Below are positions 35,597 to 42,986 of a DNA stretch of 64,000 nucleotides, piece after piece. The DNA comes from Phocaeicola plebeius DSM 17135. Lineage in GTDB: Bacteria; Bacteroidota; Bacteroidia; Bacteroidales; Bacteroidaceae. A model generated the notes under the pieces. The model was not told the origin of the DNA and made no database searches. It saw only the letters and a program-made list of their open reading frames with translations. The first letter of the stretch is position 1, and each line of letters opens with the position of its first letter. Position numbers and translations under genes: made by a program. The stretch lies in the NCBI RefSeq assembly GCF_000187895.1, contig NZ_DS990119.1, positions 1 to 64,000 of the forward strand, in the 5' to 3' direction.

Positions 35597-35628
35597 CAAA
35601 GGTAGTGAAAGGTGAGAGGAGAGCCAAG
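35597..35628 (-). promoter_or_regulatory. Promoter of lgt at a repeat edge
   Basis: On the minus strand CTTG (35628-35625), a 20-nt spacer, then TACCTTTG (35604-35597). The -33 element and spacer are inside the dispersed repeat, as at 30086-30117. Confidence 0.6.
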
Positions 35629-35697
35629 CGAAAAACGTAGTTTTTCAGCCGGGCTTTCCCGAACCGCATCCTATCTTATCCAAAGGTTGTGAAAGGT
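35598..35697. repeat. Dispersed ~85-bp repeat, copy 2
   Basis: One 84-bp unit (35598-35681) plus a ~16-bp start of a second unit. It matches copy 1 along its length with scattered substitutions. The hairpin is kept as GAAAAAC-GTA-GTTTTTC (35630-35646). Same orientation with respect to the gene it precedes. Confidence 0.85.
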
Positions 35698-35698
35698 T

Positions 35699-36640
35699 TT
35701 ATTCTCGTTTCGTTTGTTTGTAAGCCTCCATTTCTTTCCGGCTACGGCTGGAAGTCACCAGATATACTCCACCGAAAATAAGTACCACGGCAATGATTTT
35801 GGTCGTGTTGAAGGAATCCATTCCCCAGCATACGGCTACGATACAGGCCACAAGCGGCTGGATATAGTTGTACATACCAGCTACCGTAGGACGGAGATTC
35901 TTTTGTCCCACCACAATCAGCATGTAACTGACGAAGGTAGCACCTACCACGATAAAGGTCAGACTGCCAATTTCCACCGTCTTCAGCCCGCCCCAGTCTG
36001 CGTTCATCAAATCGCTGGCAGAGAAGGGAATCGTGCAGATAAAAGAGTAGGTAAACATCCACTTCATGATGGTGATGAGCGAATATTTGTTGACAAAATC
36101 CTTGAAGCGTACAATGTAGAACGCATAGCAGAATTGTGCGAACAAGACCAGCAAATCGCCCCATATTGCCGTATGGCTGGCAGACGAGGCGGCCGGCTGG
36201 TTCTGGCTGCTTCCAAGGATGAGCAACAAGGCACCGCCCGCCCCACAGGCAATGCCCAGCACTTTCTTGCCGGTAATCGGTTCTTTCAGAATAAAAGCCG
36301 CCAGCAGCATGGCCCATAGCGGCATACTCGTGGTGATGATGGAAGCATCGGCCGGTGAACTCAGGCTCACGCCGAAGATGAAGCATCCCTGATTGAACAC
36401 GATGGCAAAGAGAGAGGCAAAGAACAGCGTAATCAGGTCTTTATGGTTGACGTGCTCCGGCTTCTGAAAGAAAGAAGCAATCCAGAACAACACCATGGCT
36501 CCTCCAATGCGGAGGTCTGTAACCACCAGCGGAGTAACGGCTCCTCCGGCCATAAGTAATTTAGAGAGAGGAGACATCAGTCCCCACATTGTATTTGCTC
36601 CCAGCATGGAAGCATGTCCTTTCCAGCAAAATTTTTCCAT
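35699..36640 (-). CDS. EamA/DMT-family transporter
   Basis: A 313-residue membrane protein with ten hydrophobic helices in two EamA repeats (about residues 10-145 and 160-300). Motifs include the start WGLMSPLSKLLMAGGAVTPLVVTDLRIGGA and, in the second half, YNYIQPLVACIVAVCWGMDSFNTTKIIAVVLIFGGVYLVTSSR. Such drug/metabolite transporters usually export amino acids or other metabolites. The substrate here is unknown. It is divergent from an AraC regulator that could control it. Confidence 0.88.
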   Translation of the reverse strand: MEKFCWKGHASMLGANTMWGLMSPLSKLLMAGGAVTPLVVTDLRIGGAMVLFWIASFFQKPEHVNHKDLITLFFASLFAIVFNQGCFIFGVSLSSPADASIITTSMPLWAMLLAAFILKEPITGKKVLGIACGAGGALLLILGSSQNQPAASSASHTAIWGDLLVLFAQFCYAFYIVRFKDFVNKYSLITIMKWMFTYSFICTIPFSASDLMNADWGGLKTVEIGSLTFIVVGATFVSYMLIVVGQKNLRPTVAGMYNYIQPLVACIVAVCWGMDSFNTTKIIAVVLIFGGVYLVTSSRSRKEMEAYKQTKRE

Positions 36641-36674
36641 ATATTCTTCGATTGATGATTTTCAAAAAGCGCTG

Positions 36675-36682
36675 CAAAGTTA
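36675..36682 (-). promoter_or_regulatory. -7 box for the EamA transporter gene
   Basis: TAACTTTG on the minus strand, 35 bp before the start, perfect TAnnTTTG. Confidence 0.6.
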
Positions 36683-36706
36683 GAAAGGTCTGAAGGAGAA
36701 AAATTG

Positions 36707-36714
36707 TATTTTTG
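36707..36714 (+). promoter_or_regulatory. -7 box for the AraC-family gene
   Basis: TATTTTTG, perfect TAnnTTTG, only 10 bp before the ATG at 36725, giving a nearly leaderless mRNA. It excludes the longer TTG-start frame. Confidence 0.55.
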
Positions 36715-36724
36715 TGCTATAATC

Positions 36725-37573
36725 ATGAAGAATACGACTATGTGGAAGGAAAATCTGTATCAGCAGGTGGAGATTCTCTTGAGAGAGCACGATGAGTTTC
36801 CGATAGGGGAACATCAGCATTCGTTCTTTGAGATGACATATATCCTGGAAGGAAGCGGTGACTTCTGTGCGCACACGATGGGGAGCGAGCGTGAATGGCA
36901 TACCTATGAGGCGGGAGACCTTTTTCTGGTACCTCCCAACCGGATACATTTGTACACCATCCGTACGCATAGTCGCTATGTCTTTATCCGGTTTACGGAG
37001 AATTATGTACTTGACTGTATCGGCCGCTACATAGGGCATGCCCTCGAAATACAGTCAGGTTTCCGGATGGAACTTTCGTCGCCCGATAAGGAAGCCGTTC
37101 GTCAGCTGGTGGGACTGCTGGTCGGGGAGGTTTCACATAAGCGTTCATTGTCGGAGATGTTGTGGTCGAATTATGTGGACAGTCTTATCCTACTGGCTGC
37201 CAGGGGACTTCATTTGCCCGACACTGGGATTGCGCCGGAAGAAGATAAGGCACAGCATCTGCTGCTTTATATAGAACAGCATATTGACCAGCCGGAACAA
37301 TTGCGCTTGAGCGTGCTGGCTGCGAAATTCCGTTTGTCACCTACCTACATAGGACGTTTTTTCAAACGTAATTTTGGGGAAGATTTCAGGCTCTATGTAT
37401 CCAAGAGCCGTTTGAAGCGGGTAGAGGAACTGTTGATAGGCAGCCGTATGAGCGTCAAGGAGATAGCCAGTCGGATGGGGTATATAGACTCCTGCTATTT
37501 GAACAAGCTTTTCCGGCAGCATCATGGGGTAACTCCTATGCAGTATCGGAAGATTCATGCATCTGAAAAATAA
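36725..37573 (+). CDS. AraC-family regulator with cupin sensor
   Basis: 282 residues. The N-terminal cupin domain has FPIGEHQHSFFEMTYILEGSG and HTYEAGDLFLVPPNRIHLYTI (about 28-90). The C-terminal AraC DNA-binding domain has two helix-turn-helix units: RLSVLAAKFRLSPTYIGRFFKRNFGEDFRLYVSKSRL, and SVKEIASRMGYIDSCYLNKLFRQHHGVTPMQYRK. It probably senses a sugar or other small molecule. Its divergent partner is the EamA transporter, a likely target. An in-frame ATG at 36740 is an alternative start. Confidence 0.9.
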   Translation: MKNTTMWKENLYQQVEILLREHDEFPIGEHQHSFFEMTYILEGSGDFCAHTMGSEREWHTYEAGDLFLVPPNRIHLYTIRTHSRYVFIRFTENYVLDCIGRYIGHALEIQSGFRMELSSPDKEAVRQLVGLLVGEVSHKRSLSEMLWSNYVDSLILLAARGLHLPDTGIAPEEDKAQHLLLYIEQHIDQPEQLRLSVLAAKFRLSPTYIGRFFKRNFGEDFRLYVSKSRLKRVEELLIGSRMSVKEIASRMGYIDSCYLNKLFRQHHGVTPMQYRKIHASEK

Positions 37574-37689
37574 ATCATTTATCAACCTTTGTATTACTCC
37601 CAGAGTGTCGTAAATATTGCTTGTTTCAACTAAAAGGGCATAATACTTTCAAGCATCAGAAGATTGACTGGAAAACCTTTTGGAAACTT

Positions 37690-37786
37690 CTATGTTTTTC
37701 GTAGCGGAACTCTATGTTTTCTATCTGAGAACCCTACATCTCTGAAACGGAAAACGTAGGTTTTACGTTCGGGAGACGTAGAAAAC
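37690..37786. repeat. 22-bp-period degenerate array D (mirror architecture)
   Basis: Modules start at 37690, 37712, 37734, 37756 and 37778, exactly 22 bp apart. They read as CTAY/GTAG, then a GTTTT-like arm, eight variable bases and a GAACY/AAAAC-like arm. Compared with arrays A-C, the 4-nt and 8-nt spacers have swapped places. It lies between the AraC gene and the TlpA-like gene; 37574-37689 shows nothing else I can name. Confidence 0.7.
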
Positions 37787-37849
37787 TCTTATTCTTTTCT
37801 CGTTCCTGATTACCAGGCTTTCTTTTCTTTGACAGAAAAGTTATTTTAA

Positions 37850-37909
37850 AACTATATTCTTTAGTTGTTTTAACTATAAAAATTAGTTTTCAAACTAAAT
37901 GTTTTAGTT
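37850..37909 (+). promoter_or_regulatory. Three tandem AACTA-N7-TAGTT palindromes
   Basis: Sites at 37850-37866, 37872-37888 and 37893-37909 each have perfect 5-bp arms and exactly seven bases between them. Centres are 22 and 21 bp apart, so they face the same side of the helix. The last lies just before a TTTG -7-like element (37911-37914), 50 bp upstream of the TlpA-like gene. This is the layout of a cooperatively repressed promoter. The regulator is not in the window. Confidence 0.75.
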
Positions 37910-37963
37910 ATTTGCGGTAGCTAATTGAAACGGACCGCAACATCTGTTAATATAATATACTAT

Positions 37964-40189
37964 ATGAAAACATTGTTATTTTGTTTCTTGTTCTTCTTGT
38001 CGGGATTGCTGACAGCACAAACAATTGATAGTCCTGCATTCAAGGCCCGTAATGGGAGTATCCGTAATATTACCCGTATTGAACGTACATCCAAGTGTAC
38101 TAAGGTTTATATTCATGTTATCTTTCGTCCGCACTGGTGGATTATGGAAGATGGTGACAGTTATCTGGAAGATGCTGCCACGGGCAAGCGTTACTCACAG
38201 ATAGGTGCTGAGGGTATTGAATTGAAGAAGAAAATTTTCATGCCTGATTCAGGGTCAACTGATTTTGTTCTGTTGTTCGAACCACTTCCTGAAGAAGTTC
38301 AGACCATTCACCTCATTGCTCCTGATAGTAACGAAAGCAACACCTATGACATTTCGTTAGTTCCGGCCAAGAAGAAAGACCAGTCTCTCCTGAAAGCGGT
38401 AGAAGGAAATTGGTTTGCCGACAATACACAAGGCCACTGGGTGTATGGTATTCATGATTCTATCGTTATCATGGATAACCGTTTGTACGACTTGACTGAA
38501 TGTCGAAAGAAAGGAAAGCGGTTGATACTGAATGCGCTGGGCCGTAGCGATGGCTCCGCTGTCACGTTGCAGTTGACGCCTCGTAAAGATGGCTCCTGCC
38601 TTATCGCTCTCGACCATGGGGAGGCGCAGCGTTATGTCCGTACTCGTCCGGAAATACCCGCTGTGGAAGCCGATAATGGCTATGGTACGGATTTCTTTCG
38701 TAATGACAGCGTTTGTTTGCAAGGTTATCTGGACGGTTATGACATGCGACTGGGTTTTGATAGTGGCATCCTCTACTTGGCTAATGAAATCATTGGTAAA
38801 GATTATCCCACGGTAGTTCCCATTAACTCCGACGGTAGTTTTCAGTGCAAGTTTGTTCTGTCGCATCCAGTCTGCCAGAATCTGACGATAAACAATGCCT
38901 GGATTCCTTTCTACGCCGAACCGGGAGATACAATCACTCTTTATCTTGATTGGGAGGACCTTATGGCCCGCAGTCGGGCGCGTGACCATAACTATCCACT
39001 TGTTCACACTGCCTACATGGGGAAGAATGTGGGTTTGTCATACCTTGCCATGATGCTGGGCGGGCACTTCAATTATTCCTATGACAAACTGGCTCAGGCG
39101 CAGAAAACACTGACGCCGGCCCAATTTCAAGAGCAACTGACGCCTGTTGTCACTCAATGGCAGCAGCAGGCCGACTCGCTCAGTTGTCTCTATGCTCCCT
39201 CACAGAAAGCAGTTTCATTGATACATAACCAGGTGAATTTGCAGGCGGGATATACGTATCTGGAGTTCCAGTTAGCCCGCAACTACTATGCTCAGAAAGA
39301 TAGCACCAATCAGGTTCTGAAAGTGCAGCCTGATGCCTCCTATTATAAGTTCCTGAAGGAAATGCCCTTGAACGAGCAGTCTGCACTGGTTAATGCCAAT
39401 GTGAAATCTTTCATCAATCGGTTTGAATTCATGGACCCGCTCACACCTGCTTACAGAATTCAGATAGAATTACAGAACGATGAAGAATTCAAAGCGTTGT
39501 CTGAAGATAAAAAGAAGTTACGCTTGCAACTCAAAATGAGTGAGGTAAAGGATAGTATCGTCAACAGTTTGTGTGGTGCTTCTTCGTCTTTGTTTTGGCA
39601 GATAGCCTGTGTGCGTAACTTGCGTTATGTCTTGTCTGAAGTGCTGAAGCAGCCCCAGAATGCTGAAATATTTGTCAGTCAACTGGAAAAGACCATAAGT
39701 CACCCTTATCTGCAAGCTACGGTCCGTGAGATGCAGAAAACGTTATATCCTGTAACGAAGCAAACTTCGTATAAGTTGCCTGAAGTAAAAGCTACCGACA
39801 TCTTCCGCCGTATCATCGCACCCTATGCGGGCAAGGTACTGTTTGTGGATTTCTGGGCTACTACTTGTGCTCCCTGTCGGCAGGGTATACAAGCCACGGC
39901 AAAGTTGCGCGAGCAATATCGCAATCATCCCGGATTTCAGTTTGTTTACATCACGAGCGAAGCAGAATCTCCTGAGAAAGCTTATGCGGAATATGTAGAA
40001 AAGCATTTGAAAGGTGAAGCTTGTTTCCGTCTCACGGATACGGAATACAAGTATATGCGAGAGCTCTTCCAGTTTAACGGTATCCCTCATTATGTGGTGG
40101 TAGAGAAAGACGGGAGTATTTCAACGGGGCAGGTTGGAACTTATAATCTGGCAGACTTTCTGAAGACGCGTTTTGGGGACTCACATTAA
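37964..40189 (+). CDS. Large TlpA-like thioredoxin-fold protein, exported
   Basis: 741 residues from ATG 37964 (an upstream TTG frame is less likely). The signal peptide MKTLLFCFLFFLSGLLTAQ leads to the periplasm. Residues ~20-230 form an N-terminal region (FRPHWWIMEDGDSYLEDAATGKRYSQIG) that I do not recognise as a named domain. A DUF4369-like beta section (VCLQGYLDGYDMRLGFDSGILYL) and a helical middle follow. From ~residue 600 a TlpA/ResA-type thioredoxin domain has the redox motif CAPC (VLFVDFWATTCAPCRQG) and a cis-Pro region GIPHYVVV. Likely a thiol-disulfide oxidoreductase acting on envelope proteins. Confidence 0.85.
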   Translation: MKTLLFCFLFFLSGLLTAQTIDSPAFKARNGSIRNITRIERTSKCTKVYIHVIFRPHWWIMEDGDSYLEDAATGKRYSQIGAEGIELKKKIFMPDSGSTDFVLLFEPLPEEVQTIHLIAPDSNESNTYDISLVPAKKKDQSLLKAVEGNWFADNTQGHWVYGIHDSIVIMDNRLYDLTECRKKGKRLILNALGRSDGSAVTLQLTPRKDGSCLIALDHGEAQRYVRTRPEIPAVEADNGYGTDFFRNDSVCLQGYLDGYDMRLGFDSGILYLANEIIGKDYPTVVPINSDGSFQCKFVLSHPVCQNLTINNAWIPFYAEPGDTITLYLDWEDLMARSRARDHNYPLVHTAYMGKNVGLSYLAMMLGGHFNYSYDKLAQAQKTLTPAQFQEQLTPVVTQWQQQADSLSCLYAPSQKAVSLIHNQVNLQAGYTYLEFQLARNYYAQKDSTNQVLKVQPDASYYKFLKEMPLNEQSALVNANVKSFINRFEFMDPLTPAYRIQIELQNDEEFKALSEDKKKLRLQLKMSEVKDSIVNSLCGASSSLFWQIACVRNLRYVLSEVLKQPQNAEIFVSQLEKTISHPYLQATVREMQKTLYPVTKQTSYKLPEVKATDIFRRIIAPYAGKVLFVDFWATTCAPCRQGIQATAKLREQYRNHPGFQFVYITSEAESPEKAYAEYVEKHLKGEACFRLTDTEYKYMRELFQFNGIPHYVVVEKDGSISTGQVGTYNLADFLKTRFGDSH

Positions 40190-40260
40190 GAAATTCCGCT
40201 AATAACACGGTATAGAAGAGTGGGTTTTTCCAGGGCGGTTGCAGAATCCTCTTATAAGAA

Positions 40261-40310
40261 AAGCCCGTACAAGTTCTTGAACTTTCACAGAACTTGTACG
40301 GGCTTCTTTT
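40261..40310 (+). terminator. Terminator after the TlpA-like gene
   Basis: A perfect 17-bp stem (40261-40277 with 40289-40305) followed by CTTTT. With A-rich flank on the other side it may also serve the convergent helicase gene. Confidence 0.9.
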
Positions 40311-40333
40311 ATGCTGTCAGAGAAATGTGGTAA

Positions 40334-41608
40334 TCAGTTCTTAACCGTTCTTTCTCCCTGTTTTTTTGCTTGGTTTCCCCCTTTCTTTTTCCATCCGCCT
40401 TTTTTGTTGCGGGAGAAATTCTTCACCTGTTTGCCTCCTTCTTTTCTGGAGGTGCGGGGAGCATATACCGGACCTTCGCCCAGTTCTTCAGGCACGGGGA
40501 GTTTGTAAATATCTTTTCCTAAGAATGTTTCGATTTGCTTGAAACGGGTCTGCTCGGTTTCACTTACAAAAGTGATGGCACATCCGTCGTTATTGGCACG
40601 GGCTGTACGTCCGATGCGGTGTACGTAGTCCTCGCTGTCATGCGGCACGTCGTAGTTGATGACCAGGCGGATGTCGTCGATGTCGATACCACGGGCCACG
40701 ATGTCGGTAGCTACCAGGATGTCGATGCGGCGGTTGCGGAACTCGTGCATGATTTCCTCACGCTGGCTCTGCTCCAGGTCAGAGTGCATTTCGCCTACGT
40801 TCAGCTTCATGCGCTTCAGGGCCTTGGTTACTTCTTTTACCTTCAGCTTGGAAGAGGCAAAGATGATAACACGCTCCGGTTGCTGGGACTGGAACAGCGA
40901 CTGGATGATGCCCAGTTTCTGTGCCTCGTAGCAGATGTAAGCGGCCTGAATGATTTTTTCCGCCGGCTTGGATACGGCCAGTTTCACTTCCACCGGGTCG
41001 TGAAGAATGGTCTTGGCCAGTTGCTGGATTTTGGTCGGCATAGTGGCAGAGAACATGATGGTCTGCCGTTCTTTCGGAAGATATTTGACAATCTGCATGA
41101 TGTCGTCCGAGAATCCCATATCGAGCATGCGGTCTGCTTCGTCGAGGATGAAGAAGGATACTTTCGACAGGTCCACATAACCTAAGCTTAAGTGGCTGAT
41201 CAGACGTCCCGGAGTAGCGATTACCACATCCGCTCCCAAAGTCAGTCCTTTCTTTTCCTGCTCAAAACGGATACCGTCGTTTCCTCCGTACACTGCTACG
41301 CTTGACACCGGCATGAAATAGGAGAAACCCTCCATCTGCTGGTCAATCTGCATGGCCAGCTCACGGGTGGGCGACATGATGATGCAATTGATGGCATCCT
41401 CCGGATAACCTCCCTTGCTCAACTGGTTCAACACCGGAAGCAGGTAGGCCGCCGTTTTTCCCGTACCTGTCTGGGCCACGCCAATCAGGTCTTTTCCTTC
41501 CAGGATGACAGGGATGGTGTGTTCCTGCACGGGCGTACATTCCTGGAAATTCATTGCGTCCAAGGCATCGAGGACGCTATCTTCTAAGTTCAGTTCCGAA
41601 AACTTCAT
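40334..41608 (-). CDS. DEAD-box ATP-dependent RNA helicase (RhlE-like)
   Basis: A 424-residue helicase with the full motif set. This comprises the Q motif (FQECTPVQEHTIP), AQTGTGKTAAYLLP, PTRELAMQ, TPGRL, DEADRMLDMGF, SATMP, VATDIVARGIDID and HRIGRTAR. A lysine/glycine-rich basic tail (about the last 40 residues) probably binds RNA. Role by family: RNA remodelling in ribosome assembly or mRNA decay, often cold-induced. It starts 20 bp after the serB stop with no clear promoter between, so the two may be co-transcribed. Confidence 0.94.
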   Translation of the reverse strand: MKFSELNLEDSVLDALDAMNFQECTPVQEHTIPVILEGKDLIGVAQTGTGKTAAYLLPVLNQLSKGGYPEDAINCIIMSPTRELAMQIDQQMEGFSYFMPVSSVAVYGGNDGIRFEQEKKGLTLGADVVIATPGRLISHLSLGYVDLSKVSFFILDEADRMLDMGFSDDIMQIVKYLPKERQTIMFSATMPTKIQQLAKTILHDPVEVKLAVSKPAEKIIQAAYICYEAQKLGIIQSLFQSQQPERVIIFASSKLKVKEVTKALKRMKLNVGEMHSDLEQSQREEIMHEFRNRRIDILVATDIVARGIDIDDIRLVINYDVPHDSEDYVHRIGRTARANNDGCAITFVSETEQTRFKQIETFLGKDIYKLPVPEELGEGPVYAPRTSRKEGGKQVKNFSRNKKGGWKKKGGNQAKKQGERTVKN

Positions 41609-41628
41609 ATAGTAATGTTATCTTGTCA

Positions 41629-42861
41629 TTATAATTTGCCGCGCTCGTCCAGATAGGAATCCTTGAATCCTAAGAAATACAACACGCCATCCAGTCCGAT
41701 GGTATTGATGGCCTGTTGCGCATTGGCCACCACCTTCGGTTTGGCATGAAAGGCGATTCCCAGTCCTGCCGTAGAAAGCATGGGCAGGTCGTTGGCTCCA
41801 TCGCCCACGGCAATCGTCTGTGCGATGTCCACGTTTTCTACCTGTGCCAGCAGACGAAGCAGTTCAGCCTTTCGTTTTCCGTCTACGATGTCACCTAAAT
41901 AGCGGCCGGTCAGCTTGCCGTCCACGATTTCCAGCTGGTTGGCGTACACATAGTCAATGCCGAATTTCTCTTTCAGGTAGTTGCCGAAATAGGTGAAACC
42001 TCCCGACAGAATGGCAATCTTGTATCCGTAGCGCTTGAGGACGAACATCAGGCGTTCCACCCCTTCGGTAATCGGGAGATGTTCGGCAATGTCGCGCATC
42101 ACGCTCTCATCCAATCCCTTGAGCAGGGCCACACGTTCCTTGAAACTTTCGCAGAAGTCGATTTCGCCGCGCATGGCTCTTTCTGTGATGGCTTTCACCT
42201 GGTCGCCCACACCGGCCCGTATGGCCAGTTCGTCGATGACCTCTGTTTCAATAAGCGTGGAATCCATATCAAAGCAAATCAGACGGCGCATACGGCGGTA
42301 CATATTGTCTTGCTGGAACGAGAAGTCCATGCCCAGTGAAGCACTGAGCTGCATGAGCTGGCTTTGTAACTCTTCACGGTCTTTGGGAGTACCCCTCACC
42401 GAAAATTCGATGCAGGCTCTCACGTTTGCCTTTTTCTCGTCCAGGGGAATACGTCCGGTCAGACGCCGGATACCGTCGATGTTCAGTTGTTGCTCTGCTA
42501 AAAGCTTGGTAGCACCGGCAATCTGTTGTGCCGTAAGTTTTCTGCCCAATAGCGTCAGAATGTAGCGGTTCTTTCCTTGCAGGTTGACCCACGTTTCATA
42601 CTCTTCGTCGCTGATAGGATAGAAGCGGATATTGATACCCAAGTCAGAAGCCTTGAAAAGCAATTCCTTCATGATATTTCCGGAATCCTGGTCGGAACAT
42701 TTGAAAAGAATACCCAGTGACAAGGTGCTATGAATGTCAGCTTGTCCGATGTCCATAATGTCTACCTGATATTTAGACAAGATGGCAGTTACCGATGCGG
42801 TCAGTCCCGGTCGGTCCACTCCGCTGATGCGGATTAATATCAATTCGGTTTTGTTTCCCAT
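41629..42861 (-). CDS. serB: Phosphoserine phosphatase with N-terminal ACT domains
   Basis: 410 residues from ATG 42861. The N-terminal ~190 residues carry ACT-type regulatory sequence (LILIRISGVDRPGLTASVTAILSKYQVDIMDIGQ and a second, weaker repeat). The C-terminal HAD phosphatase has the nucleophile motif FDMDSTLIETEVIDE, SGGFTYF and GDGANDLPML. It makes the last step of serine synthesis. The frame is open to 42948, but a -7 box at 42887-42894 lies inside the extension, which also lacks any family similarity. Confidence 0.95.
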   Translation of the reverse strand: MGNKTELILIRISGVDRPGLTASVTAILSKYQVDIMDIGQADIHSTLSLGILFKCSDQDSGNIMKELLFKASDLGINIRFYPISDEEYETWVNLQGKNRYILTLLGRKLTAQQIAGATKLLAEQQLNIDGIRRLTGRIPLDEKKANVRACIEFSVRGTPKDREELQSQLMQLSASLGMDFSFQQDNMYRRMRRLICFDMDSTLIETEVIDELAIRAGVGDQVKAITERAMRGEIDFCESFKERVALLKGLDESVMRDIAEHLPITEGVERLMFVLKRYGYKIAILSGGFTYFGNYLKEKFGIDYVYANQLEIVDGKLTGRYLGDIVDGKRKAELLRLLAQVENVDIAQTIAVGDGANDLPMLSTAGLGIAFHAKPKVVANAQQAINTIGLDGVLYFLGFKDSYLDERGKL

Positions 42862-42886
42862 GGTTGTTTGCTTGCGTGTTTCTGGG

Positions 42887-42894
42887 CAAAAGTA
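42887..42894 (-). promoter_or_regulatory. -7 box for serB
   Basis: TACTTTTG on the minus strand, perfect TAnnTTTG, 25 bp before the serB ATG. Confidence 0.6.
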
Positions 42895-42925
42895 CAAATT
42901 ATCTTCTATCCACGGGCATAAAAAG

Positions 42926-42966
42926 CACAAAAAAAGCCATTCCTGCATACCTGCAAGAATGGCTTT
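42926..42966 (-). terminator. Terminator after htpG
   Basis: AAAGCCATTC (42933-42942) and GAATGGCTTT (42957-42966) with extra pairing inside the loop. The T-run is on the minus strand. Confidence 0.85.
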
Positions 42967-42986
42967 CCTTATTTTACAGGGGAAAA

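Noticed and set aside
37574..37963. Small gene between the AraC gene and the TlpA-like gene
   Set aside because: No reading frame with a ribosome-binding site and plausible composition was found. Periodic repeat and operator sequence account for the region.
42862..42948. N-terminal extension of serB
   Set aside because: The extension contains the -7 box and the far end of the htpG terminator and has no similarity to the family.
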